A stretch of 64,000 bases of DNA from Lewinellaceae bacterium (GCA_016716135.1 JADJWX010000028.1:124001-188000), one strand, 5' to 3'; counted from the first letter of the stretch, positions 18,837-29,143 are shown. Made by a program: numbers and translations. The notes: a model not told the origin generated them from the sequence alone.

Positions 18837-19057
18837 GCGCTCAAAAAAGGACAGCCAATTCCGGTTTTTACCCTGAAACCGGAGGCGCAAACCTGAATCG
18901 CCTGAAAATAGCCTGTTACGCTCCCAACCAAATGGCGTTTCCCCACGATCCGTTAAAAAATCCATGTACCTCTGCCGATGTTATGCTGAAAATGTTTTAT
19001 TTTCAACGGCATAATTCATGAAGGTCTGTACGCTAATCATAAATCAGTAATTAAACG

Positions 19058-21268
19058 ATGTCTGCGATCTCTGTCGAACGCGATACCCTGCAAGAAAACT
19101 TACACCGCTATTTTGGTTTTGATGCCTTCAAAGGCGACCAACGCGCGATCATAAAAAGCCTGCTCGACGGCAACGATACTTTTGTAATTATGCCCACCGG
19201 CGGCGGCAAAAGCCTGTGCTATCAACTGCCTGCCCTCATGCTGCCCGGCACGGCCATCATTATCAGCCCGCTCATCGCTTTGATGAAAAACCAGGTAGAT
19301 GCTATCCGGGGCTATTCGGATGAGGATGAGGTGGCGCACTTTCTGAACTCCTCGCTCACCAAAGCACAAATGAAAAAGGTGAAACAGGACATCACCGACG
19401 GGAAAACCAAACTGTTGTTCGTCGCCCCTGAAACACTGACCAAGGAAGAAAATATCGAGTTTTTCCAAAGCAATCAAATCTCGTTTGTGGCCGTCGACGA
19501 AGCGCACTGTATTTCCGAATGGGGGCACGACTTCCGACCCGAATACCGGCGCATCCGTGTGATGCTCGACGCCATCGCCAACGATGTGCCTATTATTGCG
19601 CTTACCGCCACGGCAACACCAAAGGTCCAACAGGATATTCTGAAAAACCTGGACATGGAGCATGAAAACACCTTCATCTCCTCTTTCAACCGCGACAACC
19701 TGTTTTACGAAATCCGCCCCAAGGTTAAAAAAGACCAGACCGTCAAGCAGATCATTCAGGTTATCAAGGAAGAATTCCGGAATCAATCGGGCATCATTTA
19801 TGTTCAAAACCGGAAAACAGCCGAAGACCTGGCTGAAATGTTGCGGGTAAATGACATCAAGGCCGCACCCTACCACGCTGGCCTTGATCCCAAAACGCGC
19901 TCTAAAACGCAGGACGATTTTCTGATGGAAGAAATCGACGTGATCTGCGCGACGATTGCTTTCGGCATGGGTATCGACAAGCCCGATGTGCGTTTTGTCA
20001 TTCACTACGACATGCCCAAGAGCATCGAAAACTACTATCAGGAAACCGGCCGCGGCGGCCGCGATGGCCTGGCAGGCAAATGCATTGCATTTTACAACTA
20101 TAACGATATCCTGCGGCTCGAAAAGTTCCTGCGCGACAAACCCGTCGCCGAGCGCGAAATGGGCGCGCAGTTGATGCAGGAAGTTGTCGCCTATGCCGAA
20201 ACCGCCTCCTGCCGGCGCCGTTTTCTGTTGCACTATTTCGGCGAGCCGTTTAAGGAGGAGAACTGCGGTAAAATGTGCGACAACTGCAAAAACCCGAAAG
20301 AAAAGATTGATGTACAAGAGGAAATGGTTCATGTGCTCGAATCAATCCTCGTGCTCAACCAAAACTACCTGATGAAAACGATCGTCGATTTCATCATGGG
20401 GCGCGAAACCAAGGAAATGAAAGATTTCCGGTTTACCGAACTGGAACTTTACGGCATTGGCAAAGACAGGGATGAAAACTTCTGGAACTCCGTCATTCGC
20501 CACGCCATGATCAATAACCTGGCCTACAAGGAAATCGAGCAGTTCGGCTTGTTGAAAGTTTCGGAAAAAGGTCGGCAGTTTATCGAAAAACCCTTCGAAA
20601 TCCAGATTACGGTCAACCACAACTTCGACGATACCGACTACGATTTTGACGACGAAAAAGGCGGAACCGCCGTGCTGGACGAAACGCTGATGAATATGCT
20701 CAAAGACGTGCGCCGGAGTATTGCCAAAAAACACAACCTGCCGCCCTACGTTATTTTCCAGGATCCTTCGCTGGCCGAAATGGCCACCCACTACCCGATC
20801 ACCATGGAAGACATGGCGAAGATCCAGGGCGTTTCCATGGGCAAAGCGCAACGCTACGCCAAGCCGATCCTCGATCTGATCCAGAAATATGTCGAGGAAA
20901 ATGATATCGAGCGGCCAATGGATATCACCATTAAAACCGTCGCCAACAAATCCAAAACCAAGGTGAGCATTATTCAGTCGATCGACCGGAAAATCCCGCT
21001 GGACGACATCGCCAAATCAACCGGGCTTTCCACGCAGGAGTTAATGGAAGAACTCTACGGCATCGTTTCCTCCGGCACCAAACTCGGCCTCGACTACTAC
21101 CTGAACAAAGCCGTCGACGAGTACGTGCGCGAAACCATTCTCGAATACTTTGCCGAAGCACCAACCGATGATCTCGACGTGGCCTACGAAGAGCTCAAAG
21201 ACGATGAAATCACCTGGGAAGAAATCCAGTTAATGCGGATCAAGTTTTTGAGCGACAACGCGAACTAG
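19058..21268 (+). CDS. recQ: ATP-dependent DNA helicase RecQ
   Basis: 736 residues. Walker A MPTGGGKS at 45-52, DEAH box VDEAHCISEWGHDFRPEYR near 147-165, and motif VI QETGRGGRDG. A zinc-binding Cys cluster follows (CRRRF, CGKMCDNC), then the RQC winged helix, an HRDC-like region and C-terminal helix-turn-helix segments (KIPLDDIAKSTGLSTQELMEEL). It unwinds DNA for recombination and fork repair. Longer than E. coli RecQ (609) because of the extended C-terminus, which is typical of Bacteroidota. Confidence 0.97.
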   Translation: MSAISVERDTLQENLHRYFGFDAFKGDQRAIIKSLLDGNDTFVIMPTGGGKSLCYQLPALMLPGTAIIISPLIALMKNQVDAIRGYSDEDEVAHFLNSSLTKAQMKKVKQDITDGKTKLLFVAPETLTKEENIEFFQSNQISFVAVDEAHCISEWGHDFRPEYRRIRVMLDAIANDVPIIALTATATPKVQQDILKNLDMEHENTFISSFNRDNLFYEIRPKVKKDQTVKQIIQVIKEEFRNQSGIIYVQNRKTAEDLAEMLRVNDIKAAPYHAGLDPKTRSKTQDDFLMEEIDVICATIAFGMGIDKPDVRFVIHYDMPKSIENYYQETGRGGRDGLAGKCIAFYNYNDILRLEKFLRDKPVAEREMGAQLMQEVVAYAETASCRRRFLLHYFGEPFKEENCGKMCDNCKNPKEKIDVQEEMVHVLESILVLNQNYLMKTIVDFIMGRETKEMKDFRFTELELYGIGKDRDENFWNSVIRHAMINNLAYKEIEQFGLLKVSEKGRQFIEKPFEIQITVNHNFDDTDYDFDDEKGGTAVLDETLMNMLKDVRRSIAKKHNLPPYVIFQDPSLAEMATHYPITMEDMAKIQGVSMGKAQRYAKPILDLIQKYVEENDIERPMDITIKTVANKSKTKVSIIQSIDRKIPLDDIAKSTGLSTQELMEELYGIVSSGTKLGLDYYLNKAVDEYVRETILEYFAEAPTDDLDVAYEELKDDEITWEEIQLMRIKFLSDNAN

Positions 21269-21287
21269 GGCAATATGGCGCCGCTCT

Positions 21288-21320
21288 ACTCGTCCTTCGA
21301 CTCAAAGTCGTAGGACGAGT
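21288..21320. terminator. Bidirectional terminator after recQ
   Basis: A 15-bp stem (ACTCGTCCTTCGACT / AGTCGTAGGACGAGT, one mismatch) with a CAA loop, between convergent recQ and the S41 protease gene. Confidence 0.62.
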
Positions 21321-21331
21321 ATGCCTGCCCC

Positions 21332-22345
21332 CTACCCCCGCAACCAATCCAGTGCTTTCCGGATCGTAGCGTCCTTATCCGGAGCATCATCCGGCACAAA
21401 TTCAACCTCCTCGTCCACCGGCACAAATTCCTTGTAAACAACCCCGGTCCGGTCGGTGTAATAGCTGGTAGAAATAGACATGGTGACTCCCGCGGGCAAT
21501 TGCACCCAACTGGTTACGGTCGTAAAACCGCCGGTATGTTCGCCAAAAAAACGGGTGTCGGGCCGGCCCTTAAACGCAACCGCCACCACTTCACCCGAAC
21601 TGACCGTATACCGGCTGGTCAAAACGGCAACTTTAGGCGCCGCAGCAATGGGGCAGTCATTTCCCAAATTAGTATTCTGCTGGTCGTTGTAAAACACGTT
21701 ACCGTCTTTGATGGCCCAACTGGCAAAACGGTTATCCAAATTGTCGATCGCTCCGCCAATATCGCCATCGCCCAAAATGGGCGAGATACCGGCCAGCATC
21801 GGAAACATATTGCCACCGCCGTTATACCGCAAGTCTATAACCCATTGTTTTGCTCCAAGTGTTTGCAGACTGCAAACCGCCGCCCGGATGGGCGCCGCAA
21901 GTTGGGAAACATCGCCCATCGGCATGCCGGGAATACGCAGGTAGCCGGTTTGACCGGGCAACATGGCATATTGGAACGGGTATTTGCCCGACTGAATAAC
22001 CGCCCAGACCTTCGGATCAATATGCGCCTGATAGGGCTTTGGCGAGCCGTGATACCAGGCAATCGGCCGGTTGTTGACAAAAAACCGGCCGTGCGAGTCG
22101 TCTAGTTGTTCCAAAAGATAGGTGAATACCGGCCGGAGGTCCATCACTGATTGCGCCAGGCCGGCCCGCCAGGCGACCTGTGCCTCCACGTCCGTCCAGT
22201 TGACGGTATTCCGGTGCAGGGCCACTGTTTTTATGTGGTTCAGGGCGCTGTCCAAACAGGCTTTCAGGCTATCGGGCAACTGGGCATTTACGCTACCTAT
22301 TGGCAGTAAAAAAATCAATAGAATTAATGGAAAGAATTTTCGCAT
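21332..22345 (-). CDS. Secreted S41-family peptidase
   Basis: 337 residues with a signal peptide (ends GSVNAQ). The S41 (C-terminal processing/tricorn) core is recognised by IDLRYNGGGNMFPML, then TSRYTVSSGEVVAVAFKGRP, where the Ser after the serine pair is the likely nucleophile, and ERHTGG-type FGEHTGGFTTV. The protein lacks an obvious PDZ domain. It acts in the periplasm or is surface-linked; the substrate is unknown. It is alone between recQ and a small lipoprotein gene. Confidence 0.85.
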   Translation of the reverse strand: MRKFFPLILLIFLLPIGSVNAQLPDSLKACLDSALNHIKTVALHRNTVNWTDVEAQVAWRAGLAQSVMDLRPVFTYLLEQLDDSHGRFFVNNRPIAWYHGSPKPYQAHIDPKVWAVIQSGKYPFQYAMLPGQTGYLRIPGMPMGDVSQLAAPIRAAVCSLQTLGAKQWVIDLRYNGGGNMFPMLAGISPILGDGDIGGAIDNLDNRFASWAIKDGNVFYNDQQNTNLGNDCPIAAAPKVAVLTSRYTVSSGEVVAVAFKGRPDTRFFGEHTGGFTTVTSWVQLPAGVTMSISTSYYTDRTGVVYKEFVPVDEEVEFVPDDAPDKDATIRKALDWLRG

Positions 22346-22507
22346 AACGAGGGTTAAAACATAACGTTAAAACAATGGTAAGGGCGTTAAAATCATGCCC
22401 GACAGATTAAATAAAATTTAATTCATTGGCCAATTAGCAGCCTGGAACACGGAAAAAGTAATCTTCGGGAAGTTGAAATCGCTAACCCACTAAATTAGAA
22501 CGCCATC

Positions 22508-22774
22508 ATGAAAAATGCCTGTTCGCTATTCTTGTTGCTTTCGCTGATTGCCTGCTCCCGTGCCATTCGGCTTCCGCTTGTTGAAGCGCCAACTCAAAAC
22601 AACCCCACTTACCAAATCTCCTACCTATTCGAGCACGACGGTTGCAAGGTATACCGGTTTTACGATGCTGGCAATATGGTCTATTTTACCAATTGCCAGG
22701 GCGAAACGATCAGTTTCCCCGACAGCAGCACCGTCATTCGCAATTCCATCAACCTGAAAAAAGACGTGCCCTAA
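22508..22774 (+). CDS. Small lipoprotein (DUF4884-like)
   Basis: 88 residues with a lipobox (LSLIAC). The middle reads YLFEHDGCKVYRFYDAGNMV and YFTNCQGETISF, resembling DUF4884 lipoproteins of Bacteroidota. No function is known. The gene stands between the S41 protease and the LytTR regulator, with its own 160-bp upstream region. Confidence 0.7.
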   Translation: MKNACSLFLLLSLIACSRAIRLPLVEAPTQNNPTYQISYLFEHDGCKVYRFYDAGNMVYFTNCQGETISFPDSSTVIRNSINLKKDVP

Positions 22775-22809
22775 ACCAGACGCCACGCTGGTTTAAAACG
22801 CTTCCCGAT

Positions 22810-23556
22810 TCAGCCACCCAACCAGTTTTTAAACGCGCCGGCCCGGTCGCGGCTTACAAACACATCCTCCGGTGCCCCGGGTCGTACATCAATCTTTAAA
22901 CGGCCATTCAGGTGTGGGTGAATTTTTTCGATGGCATCAACCCGAAGCGTCACAGCCCGGCTTACGCGAAAATACTGGCGCGGGTCGAGCAGGCTGTCCA
23001 ACTCGTCCAACGTGTGATCCACAAAATATTTTTTTCCGGAAAAAAGATGCGCCATGGTTAACCCGTCCGACGAGCGAAAAAAAGCAATTTCTGCTGTGGC
23101 AATAAACACCATGTGCTGCCCCGATTTTACCAAAAACCGGTCTTTGTGCCTGGCCGGTTGAAAATGGCTAACCAGGGCCTGCATGTCGACCGGCCCCGCA
23201 AGGCGGCGTTCCTGCACCCGGCCGAGCGCCTTTTGAAGGTCTTCGGGATCGACGGGTTTGAGCAGGTAATCAACGGCATTCACCTTAAATGCCTGCACGG
23301 CGTATTGATCGAAAGCCGTGGTGAAAATAACAGGGGCGGAAACATCGACCTGCCGGAAAATATCCAGGCTAAGCCCGTCGGCGATCTGGATATCCATGAA
23401 AACCAGATCAGGCGCCGGAAAACTACGCAGCCACCGTACGGCGCCGGTAACGCTGTCGAGGGTTTCCAAAATGGTGCAGCCCGGCAACTGTGCCGTAAGT
23501 AATTTGGTCAGCTGCCGGGCCGCGGGCAATTCATCTTCAATGAGTAGGATTTTCAT
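22810..23556 (-). CDS. LytTR-family response regulator
   Basis: 248 residues. Receiver domain 1-120 with acidic ED at 8-9, phosphoacceptor Asp55 (LVFMDIQIADG) and Lys near 107 (LLKPVD). The LytTR DNA-binding domain (about 145-245) includes FFRSSDGLTMAHLFSGK and FRVSRAVTLRVDAIEKIHP. It is followed upstream by its kinase with a 16-bp gap, so the pair is one operon. The stimulus and target genes are unknown. Confidence 0.94.
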   Translation of the reverse strand: MKILLIEDELPAARQLTKLLTAQLPGCTILETLDSVTGAVRWLRSFPAPDLVFMDIQIADGLSLDIFRQVDVSAPVIFTTAFDQYAVQAFKVNAVDYLLKPVDPEDLQKALGRVQERRLAGPVDMQALVSHFQPARHKDRFLVKSGQHMVFIATAEIAFFRSSDGLTMAHLFSGKKYFVDHTLDELDSLLDPRQYFRVSRAVTLRVDAIEKIHPHLNGRLKIDVRPGAPEDVFVSRDRAGAFKNWLGG

Positions 23557-23572
23557 AGTGCATTAAATTCGC

Positions 23573-24628
23573 TCAACTGACCGGCTCAGCAATTTCAACC
23601 ATGGGAAGCAACACGGTAAAGTATTCCCTCGACACAATGATCTCCACCTCCCGGTCGGTGAGTATGCGGTAGCGGGTCCGGATATTTTCCAGGCCGACAC
23701 CGGTAGAGTCCATCACCTGATTTTTACGCTGCAGCAGGTTGCGCACCACCAGGTGTCCGTTTTCCACAAAAAGGTCGATGGTCAGGGGTTTTTCCGTGGA
23801 GATCACGTTGTGTTTGATGGCGTTTTCAAACAGCATCTGCAACGTGAGCGGCACAATCGCGCTGTTGGCATTCCCATCCAGGTTGGCCATATTGACCTGA
23901 AGATTTTCGCCAAAACGCTCCTTGAGCAAAAACACGTAGCTGCGCAAATATTCCAGTTCCTCGTTCAGGGGAATGATCCGGGCTTCGCGACTTTCCAGCA
24001 CATAACGGTACACTTTGCTGAGTTGCTGGACAAAACGCACGGCTTTATCGGGGTCTTCCGGAATCAGGTAAACCAACGTGTTCAGGCTGTTAAACAGGAA
24101 ATGCGGGTTGACCTGATTGCGGAGGCCTTCGAGTTGCGACTCCACATTTTGGCGCTCCAACTGGGCTTTTTCGGCGACAGCCGTTTGCAATTGCAGGTAA
24201 AAAGAAAGCACCTCGTAGGTTGCGATCACCAGGGCCGAAACCAGCAGCGCGGCAATCGTTTCCACAACCAAACTCGGCTCCCCGCCGTGCCCGGGCAGCA
24301 GCCAGTCAAAAAATTTGTCCAACACCACTTTAACCAAAAAATTCACGACCACAAACGCCACACCCATCCAGGCCAGCCGCCGCCCGATTTCCCGCATGGC
24401 CGGATGCCGCATTTTTACCTGGTAATACGTCCACCGCAACGCAACCCAAAACACGCCGGTGTACACAAACGACATGGGAATACAGATACTCAGGTAAGTC
24501 CAGTTGCCGCTTTCATAATAATCATTAAAAAGCAACATGGAAATCAACATACTGGCCAGTGGCCACCCGATCAGGATGACAACCCGGTCATCAAATCCGG
24601 TAACCTCCTTGAATCCTTTTTTGGCCAT
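23573..24628 (-). CDS. LytS/YehU-type sensor histidine kinase
   Basis: 351 residues. Four N-terminal membrane segments (to about 140), a short coiled coil, and a His_kinase domain with NQVNPHFLFNSLNTLVYLI, in which the His of NPHF is the phosphorylation site. The ATPase part has FENAIKHN and GVGLENIRTRY. No extracellular sensor domain is present, so it may sense within the membrane. It precedes the LytTR regulator. Confidence 0.93.
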   Translation of the reverse strand: MAKKGFKEVTGFDDRVVILIGWPLASMLISMLLFNDYYESGNWTYLSICIPMSFVYTGVFWVALRWTYYQVKMRHPAMREIGRRLAWMGVAFVVVNFLVKVVLDKFFDWLLPGHGGEPSLVVETIAALLVSALVIATYEVLSFYLQLQTAVAEKAQLERQNVESQLEGLRNQVNPHFLFNSLNTLVYLIPEDPDKAVRFVQQLSKVYRYVLESREARIIPLNEELEYLRSYVFLLKERFGENLQVNMANLDGNANSAIVPLTLQMLFENAIKHNVISTEKPLTIDLFVENGHLVVRNLLQRKNQVMDSTGVGLENIRTRYRILTDREVEIIVSREYFTVLLPMVEIAEPVS

Positions 24629-24648
24629 AACCTGCGCGTATTGTTTGT

Positions 24649-24656
24649 CAAAAATA
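24649..24656 (-). promoter_or_regulatory. Candidate -7 box for the lytS-lytTR pair
   Basis: The minus strand reads TATTTTTG (TAnnTTTG) about 20 bp before the kinase ATG. No -33 box was seen. Confidence 0.35.
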
Positions 24657-24769
24657 GCGATTTATTCGGCGTTGGGGCTATTTGGTTTTACCCTCGAGGT
24701 TTGTTCTTTTTTCACCGCAAAGGCGCAAAGTGTGATACTCCGCGCCTTAGCACCTTCGCGGTAAAAAAC

Positions 24770-27172
24770 TTAAAACTCAATCCGGTACAAAATATCCGGA
24801 AAGAACCCGATCTGGTCCAACCGTCCGATTTCTTCCCGCACGGTATTGTAGCGCATAGCGAAGATGTTTTGGTTGTTGGTCACGTTCTGGAAATCGAGGA
24901 AAAAGGTTTGCGACAGTTTGCGTTTGCTGCTGTTAACCCGGATACCGATCTTGACGTCCCAGCGCAAATAGTCGTCGAGCCGCTGGCTGAATGCCTGGTC
25001 TTCAAACAACACCTCTTCGCCGGCAGCGCGGCTGGCCGCCAGATTGACCGGGGTGTATGGGCGCCCACCGGCAGCCGTGAACTTGGTATCCAGGGTCAGG
25101 AAGCGCCGGCCACTGCTGCCCAGAGCAAATTCGCGGCCAAGCAGGGCGTTCGCCACGTAGCGGCCATTAAAAGCCGTGTTGCGCACCACCTGGTCGGAGC
25201 CCTTGAATTTGGCATCGAAGAGGCTGAGTGTGAACAAACCATACCATCCCCGGCTGAAGAATTTTTCCACCGTCAGCTCGAGGCCGTAGTTCCGGCCGGT
25301 ACCGGCATTGACCAGGGAGCCGCGCTCCGGGAAAACAAAATCGGCGCCCGAATTCAGGATGGAAAAACTGGAAGGCACAGCCTCCACCGGCACATCGCCG
25401 AGCCATTGGTAGTAGGCTTCCGCTTTCAGGCGCCAGTTGGGCGCCGGCTTGAAATCGTAACCCAGAATCAGGTGCTGACTACGGGTGAACCCCAGGTCGC
25501 TGTTGGTGGCTACGGTGGAGCCGTCGGGCAACTGCTCGCGGTACAGGAACACTGGCAGGGGTTGGTTTTGGTGATGCATGCCGTAGCCCAGGTTCAGGCT
25601 GTGTTTGGGGGCCAATTGCCAGTTGACCGTTGCGCGCGGCTCCAGTGCAAAATCTTCCGACTGGTCAAAATACAGGGCATGCACGCCGCCATTCAAGGTC
25701 AGCTGTTCGGTCAGGCGGTATTTCGCTTGCCCGTACCCTTCGAGCAGGCTGAATGTCCCGTCGAAATCGCGCTGGGTCCACCAGTCGGGTTTGCCGTCGC
25801 CGTCAAAATCGGGGGTGTTGAAGCGGGTATCGAAGCGGGTGTTTAGGGTGAAAATTTGTGCCAGCGCGCCGGTGCGGATCGTCAGGCGGCTATTCACCTT
25901 GGTATTGTAATACGATGAAAAACGGTAAGTGACCTCGTCGTCGTTCACATCATTTGTGCGAAACGGCGTACCGTCGTCGATCACCAGATCGTCCGATTTG
26001 TAGTTGTTGCCCGAGTACGACACCGACAACACCGTACGCACATAGGCGTTGTCGTTCAGCAGCAGGCTGTGTTTAAGCCCGAGCACACCGAATCGCGATG
26101 TGGTGTAGGCATTTTCTTCCGGATTGGCGAAGAGATCGGTCGTATCGATTTCGGCAGCCAGAAAGTCGATGGTGCTTTCCCCGCCAATTCCGAACAGGGA
26201 AAACCGGCCCAGTTTGGTGTTCCCGAAATCGGCGTTGAAGGTCAGGTCCTTGTATTTCGGCGTAGCCGCCGTCCCGATATTCAGCCCCGCAGCCGCCGCA
26301 ACTTCCGTGAACGAATGCCGGTACGCCACGGCAAAGGAGCCGTTGTTTTTGCGGTTGAGCGGGCCCTCGGCCATGGCTTCCAGACCGGAAAAAGCGCCCA
26401 ACTGGCCGGTAAATTCGTAGTTTTCCTTGTTGCCGTTGCGCAGCGCAATGTCGAATACGCCGGCGGTGGCATTCCCGTATTCCGAGGGGAAAGCCCCTGT
26501 GAGGAAGTCCGATGTGGTAATCATGTTGGGGTTGAGCGCTGATACCGGTCCGCCGGTTGTGCCCAGGGTGCTGTAGTGGTTGGGGTTGGGAATGGGGATG
26601 CCTTCGAGGCGCCAGAGCACCCCGGTGGGCGAGTTGCCCCGGATGATGATGTCGTTGCGGGCGTCGTTGTTGGCCGCCACCCCGGCAAAATTAGCCACCA
26701 GTTTGGCCACATCATTCCGGCCACCGGAGTAGCGGAGCACCTGCTCGGTGTCGAACTGCCGGGCGCTGATGGTTGCCATCTCATTGACCGGCCGGTCTTT
26801 GTCGGCGCGCCCGTCGATCACCACTTCGTTCAGGGAGGAATAGGACTCCTGCAGTTGGAGCTGCAACTGCACCTCCTTCCCGGCAGTGACCAGAATGTTG
26901 GGTACCGTGAGCGGCTCATAGCCGAGGTACGAAATGCGGAGCACTTGCCGCCCCACAGGCACGCCCTGAAGGGTAAAGCGGCCATCGGCATCCGTCATGG
27001 CGCCGTTGACATCAGTACCCGGATCGGCCAAAAGCTGAACGGTTGCGCCGACAAGCGGCAGTTCGGATTGCTGGTCGAGTACCGTGCCGCGAATGGTTTG
27101 GGTTTGGGCTTTCAAGAGGTATGGAAATAAAAAAATGGGGCAAAAAAGGAGAATGCGCAGGATTGTTTTCAT
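24770..27172 (-). CDS. TonB-dependent receptor with carboxypeptidase-like domain
   Basis: 800 residues from ATG 27172; a TTG six bases upstream is unlikely. Signal peptide, then a carboxypeptidase-D-regulatory-like domain (about 22-105: IRGTVLDQQSELPLVGATVQ), a plug with IIIRGNSPTGVLWRLEGIPI, and a beta-barrel ending in Phe (DILYRIEF), as usual. It imports a large substrate over the outer membrane with TonB energy. No SusD-like partner is adjacent. It is divergent from a secreted lipoprotein gene, which may share its control region. Confidence 0.93.
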   Translation of the reverse strand: MKTILRILLFCPIFLFPYLLKAQTQTIRGTVLDQQSELPLVGATVQLLADPGTDVNGAMTDADGRFTLQGVPVGRQVLRISYLGYEPLTVPNILVTAGKEVQLQLQLQESYSSLNEVVIDGRADKDRPVNEMATISARQFDTEQVLRYSGGRNDVAKLVANFAGVAANNDARNDIIIRGNSPTGVLWRLEGIPIPNPNHYSTLGTTGGPVSALNPNMITTSDFLTGAFPSEYGNATAGVFDIALRNGNKENYEFTGQLGAFSGLEAMAEGPLNRKNNGSFAVAYRHSFTEVAAAAGLNIGTAATPKYKDLTFNADFGNTKLGRFSLFGIGGESTIDFLAAEIDTTDLFANPEENAYTTSRFGVLGLKHSLLLNDNAYVRTVLSVSYSGNNYKSDDLVIDDGTPFRTNDVNDDEVTYRFSSYYNTKVNSRLTIRTGALAQIFTLNTRFDTRFNTPDFDGDGKPDWWTQRDFDGTFSLLEGYGQAKYRLTEQLTLNGGVHALYFDQSEDFALEPRATVNWQLAPKHSLNLGYGMHHQNQPLPVFLYREQLPDGSTVATNSDLGFTRSQHLILGYDFKPAPNWRLKAEAYYQWLGDVPVEAVPSSFSILNSGADFVFPERGSLVNAGTGRNYGLELTVEKFFSRGWYGLFTLSLFDAKFKGSDQVVRNTAFNGRYVANALLGREFALGSSGRRFLTLDTKFTAAGGRPYTPVNLAASRAAGEEVLFEDQAFSQRLDDYLRWDVKIGIRVNSSKRKLSQTFFLDFQNVTNNQNIFAMRYNTVREEIGRLDQIGFFPDILYRIEF

Positions 27173-27433
27173 TGCCAATTTTAGTGCTGTTAAATAAAAT
27201 TTGTTCGGTGACAGAGCAAACCTGCGTTGGTTTTTCTGCCCTGGAAATACAATTCCGCTGAGTCGTCGAATGCGGGTAGTGAATCGTCGGCAACCGGCGT
27301 TGGGCAGCAGCCGTTTTTTTTCAATCCGGTTGCTGAATTTGCCAAAGCCGGCAACGCCCTACCCAACCCCAACGAAAACATCTGCGTATTAAGAGCAAAC
27401 AAATCCAAACAAATAATTCAAACAAGTTCATTT

Positions 27434-29143
27434 ATGAAAAATTGGAAATTGCTCTCCGCTGTGCTCCTCGTTTGCGCCACGCTTTGGCTGGCCTGCGGCG
27501 AAGACTACCCCACACCGTCCACCGGCAAAAATGCCCAGGTAACCTTCACCGGCCGGGTGCTTACAACGGGCAATGAGCCGGTTGTCAATGCTGAAGTCCG
27601 CGCCGGCGACGAAATCACCTACACCGATGCCAATGGCGTATTTCGCCTGCCCGAGCTCAAGTTGCCTGCCCTCAATGCGATCCTGCGGGTGCAAAAAGCC
27701 GGGTATTTTGCCTTTTCCCGGGCGTATGTTGTTGAAAACAAATCCCTGCAAAACCTGACGATCCAGTTGTTGGAAAAACAATTGATCCACTCGTTTGCAG
27801 CGTCGCAAAGTTCAACTGCCGAAACGGGCAATGGCGCCCGGATCAATTTCCCCGCCAATGCCGTGACAATGGCCGACGGCAGCGCGTATTCCGGCACCGT
27901 CCGGGTGTATGCCCAATATCTCGATCCCACGGCGCCCGATTTGGATTTGCACATGCCCGGCGACCTGCGTGGTATCAACCTCGGCGGTGAAGAACAAACC
28001 CTGGCAACTTTCGGCATGCTCGGCGTCGAACTCGAAAGCACCACCGGCGAAGCACTCCGGCTTGCAGCCGGACAGGAAGCGGAGATCAGTATGCCCATAC
28101 CGTCAGAAAAAGCAGCCGTAGCCCCGGCCACCATCCCGCTTTGGCACTACGACGACGCCACCGCCCGCTGGGTGGAGGAAGGTTTTGCCGAAAAAATCGG
28201 CGACCGGTATGTCGGGAAGGTCAGCCACTTTTCGTTCTGGAATTGCGATGTTGGTGTGCCCTTGGTCCATTTGAGCGGTAAAATATTCCTTGAAAACAAC
28301 GATCAACCGCTGTCGTGGGCCGTCGTGGAACTGACGGTGCTTTCGCAGGGTTGGACACGCAATGCCATTACGGATAATAATGGCTGCTTCGGCGGTCAGG
28401 TTCCGAAAAACGAAAGTTTTCTGATGGAAATTCGTGTGCAGACGCTCTGCGGCAGCGAGTTGGTGTACAGCCAAAACATCGGCCCTTTCCAGAATGATGT
28501 TGTTTTGTCTGATATTATCGTGCAGCTGCAAAATACGCCTACTGTTTTGGTGTCCGGGTTGTTGCAAAATTGCAACGGCCAAGCTGTGCAGGACGGTTAC
28601 GCCCTGGTGACCTTGGGGAATAAACAATATACTGTACCAACCGAGCCTGACGGCAGTTTCAGCCAGGTTTTGTTCAAGTGTAACAGCGAGCCGATCACTG
28701 TAACCGGCTACGATCTGGATGCGCTCAATACAAGCCCAACCAGCACGTTCAACAACCCAAGCTCGCCGCTGTTGGTCGGTACCATCCAGGTTTGCACCCC
28801 GATTGCGGAGTTTATCGAGATCATTTACGACGGCCAGTCGTATAAAATTGTGGAAAATATCGGCCGGGAATTTGTTGGGGGAAAAACCAATATTTTTGGT
28901 GAGTCTATCGGAAAATATGTGATCTTCCAATTTGAAAACAACCAGCAGACCGGCACCTTCCCAGTTGATGACTTTTATTTTTACAATAACAGCCCCGACT
29001 CGATCCAGGCCTTTAACATCAACACCACGATAACACAATTTGGCCCGCAGGGCCAGCAGATTATCGGCACCTTGTCGGGCACGGTACAATCGAATACCGG
29101 GCAAACACATACCGTCGGTGGCAACTACCAAGTCAATTATTGA
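27434..29143 (+). CDS. Carboxypeptidase-regulatory-like lipoprotein
   Basis: 569 residues from ATG 27434; the longer frame from 27227 covers the divergent promoter region and is rejected. A lipobox (LWLACG) is present. At about 35-110 a carboxypeptidase-D-like domain (VTFTGRVLTTGNEPVVNAEV). The region RINFPANAVTMADGSAYSG and IPLWHYDDATARWVEEGF resemble secreted proteins with ZU5-like and related folds. A second regulatory-like domain begins near 285. Surface or periplasmic role; the function is unknown. It ends at a strong terminator. Confidence 0.8.
   Translation: MKNWKLLSAVLLVCATLWLACGEDYPTPSTGKNAQVTFTGRVLTTGNEPVVNAEVRAGDEITYTDANGVFRLPELKLPALNAILRVQKAGYFAFSRAYVVENKSLQNLTIQLLEKQLIHSFAASQSSTAETGNGARINFPANAVTMADGSAYSGTVRVYAQYLDPTAPDLDLHMPGDLRGINLGGEEQTLATFGMLGVELESTTGEALRLAAGQEAEISMPIPSEKAAVAPATIPLWHYDDATARWVEEGFAEKIGDRYVGKVSHFSFWNCDVGVPLVHLSGKIFLENNDQPLSWAVVELTVLSQGWTRNAITDNNGCFGGQVPKNESFLMEIRVQTLCGSELVYSQNIGPFQNDVVLSDIIVQLQNTPTVLVSGLLQNCNGQAVQDGYALVTLGNKQYTVPTEPDGSFSQVLFKCNSEPITVTGYDLDALNTSPTSTFNNPSSPLLVGTIQVCTPIAEFIEIIYDGQSYKIVENIGREFVGGKTNIFGESIGKYVIFQFENNQQTGTFPVDDFYFYNNSPDSIQAFNINTTITQFGPQGQQIIGTLSGTVQSNTGQTHTVGGNYQVNY

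Noticed and set aside
18508..18876. Plus-strand ORF of 122 residues
   Set aside because: No ribosome-binding signal, no family match, and the DNA has nested stems more like an RNA gene.
23753..25846. Long plus-strand ORF (697 residues)
   Set aside because: It is antisense to the histidine kinase and TonB receptor genes, has no family features and an implausible composition. It is a shadow of these genes.
27227..27433. N-terminal extension of the lipoprotein gene
   Set aside because: The extension has no signal sequence and overlaps the control region of the divergent TonB gene; the ATG at 27434 opens a proper lipoprotein signal.
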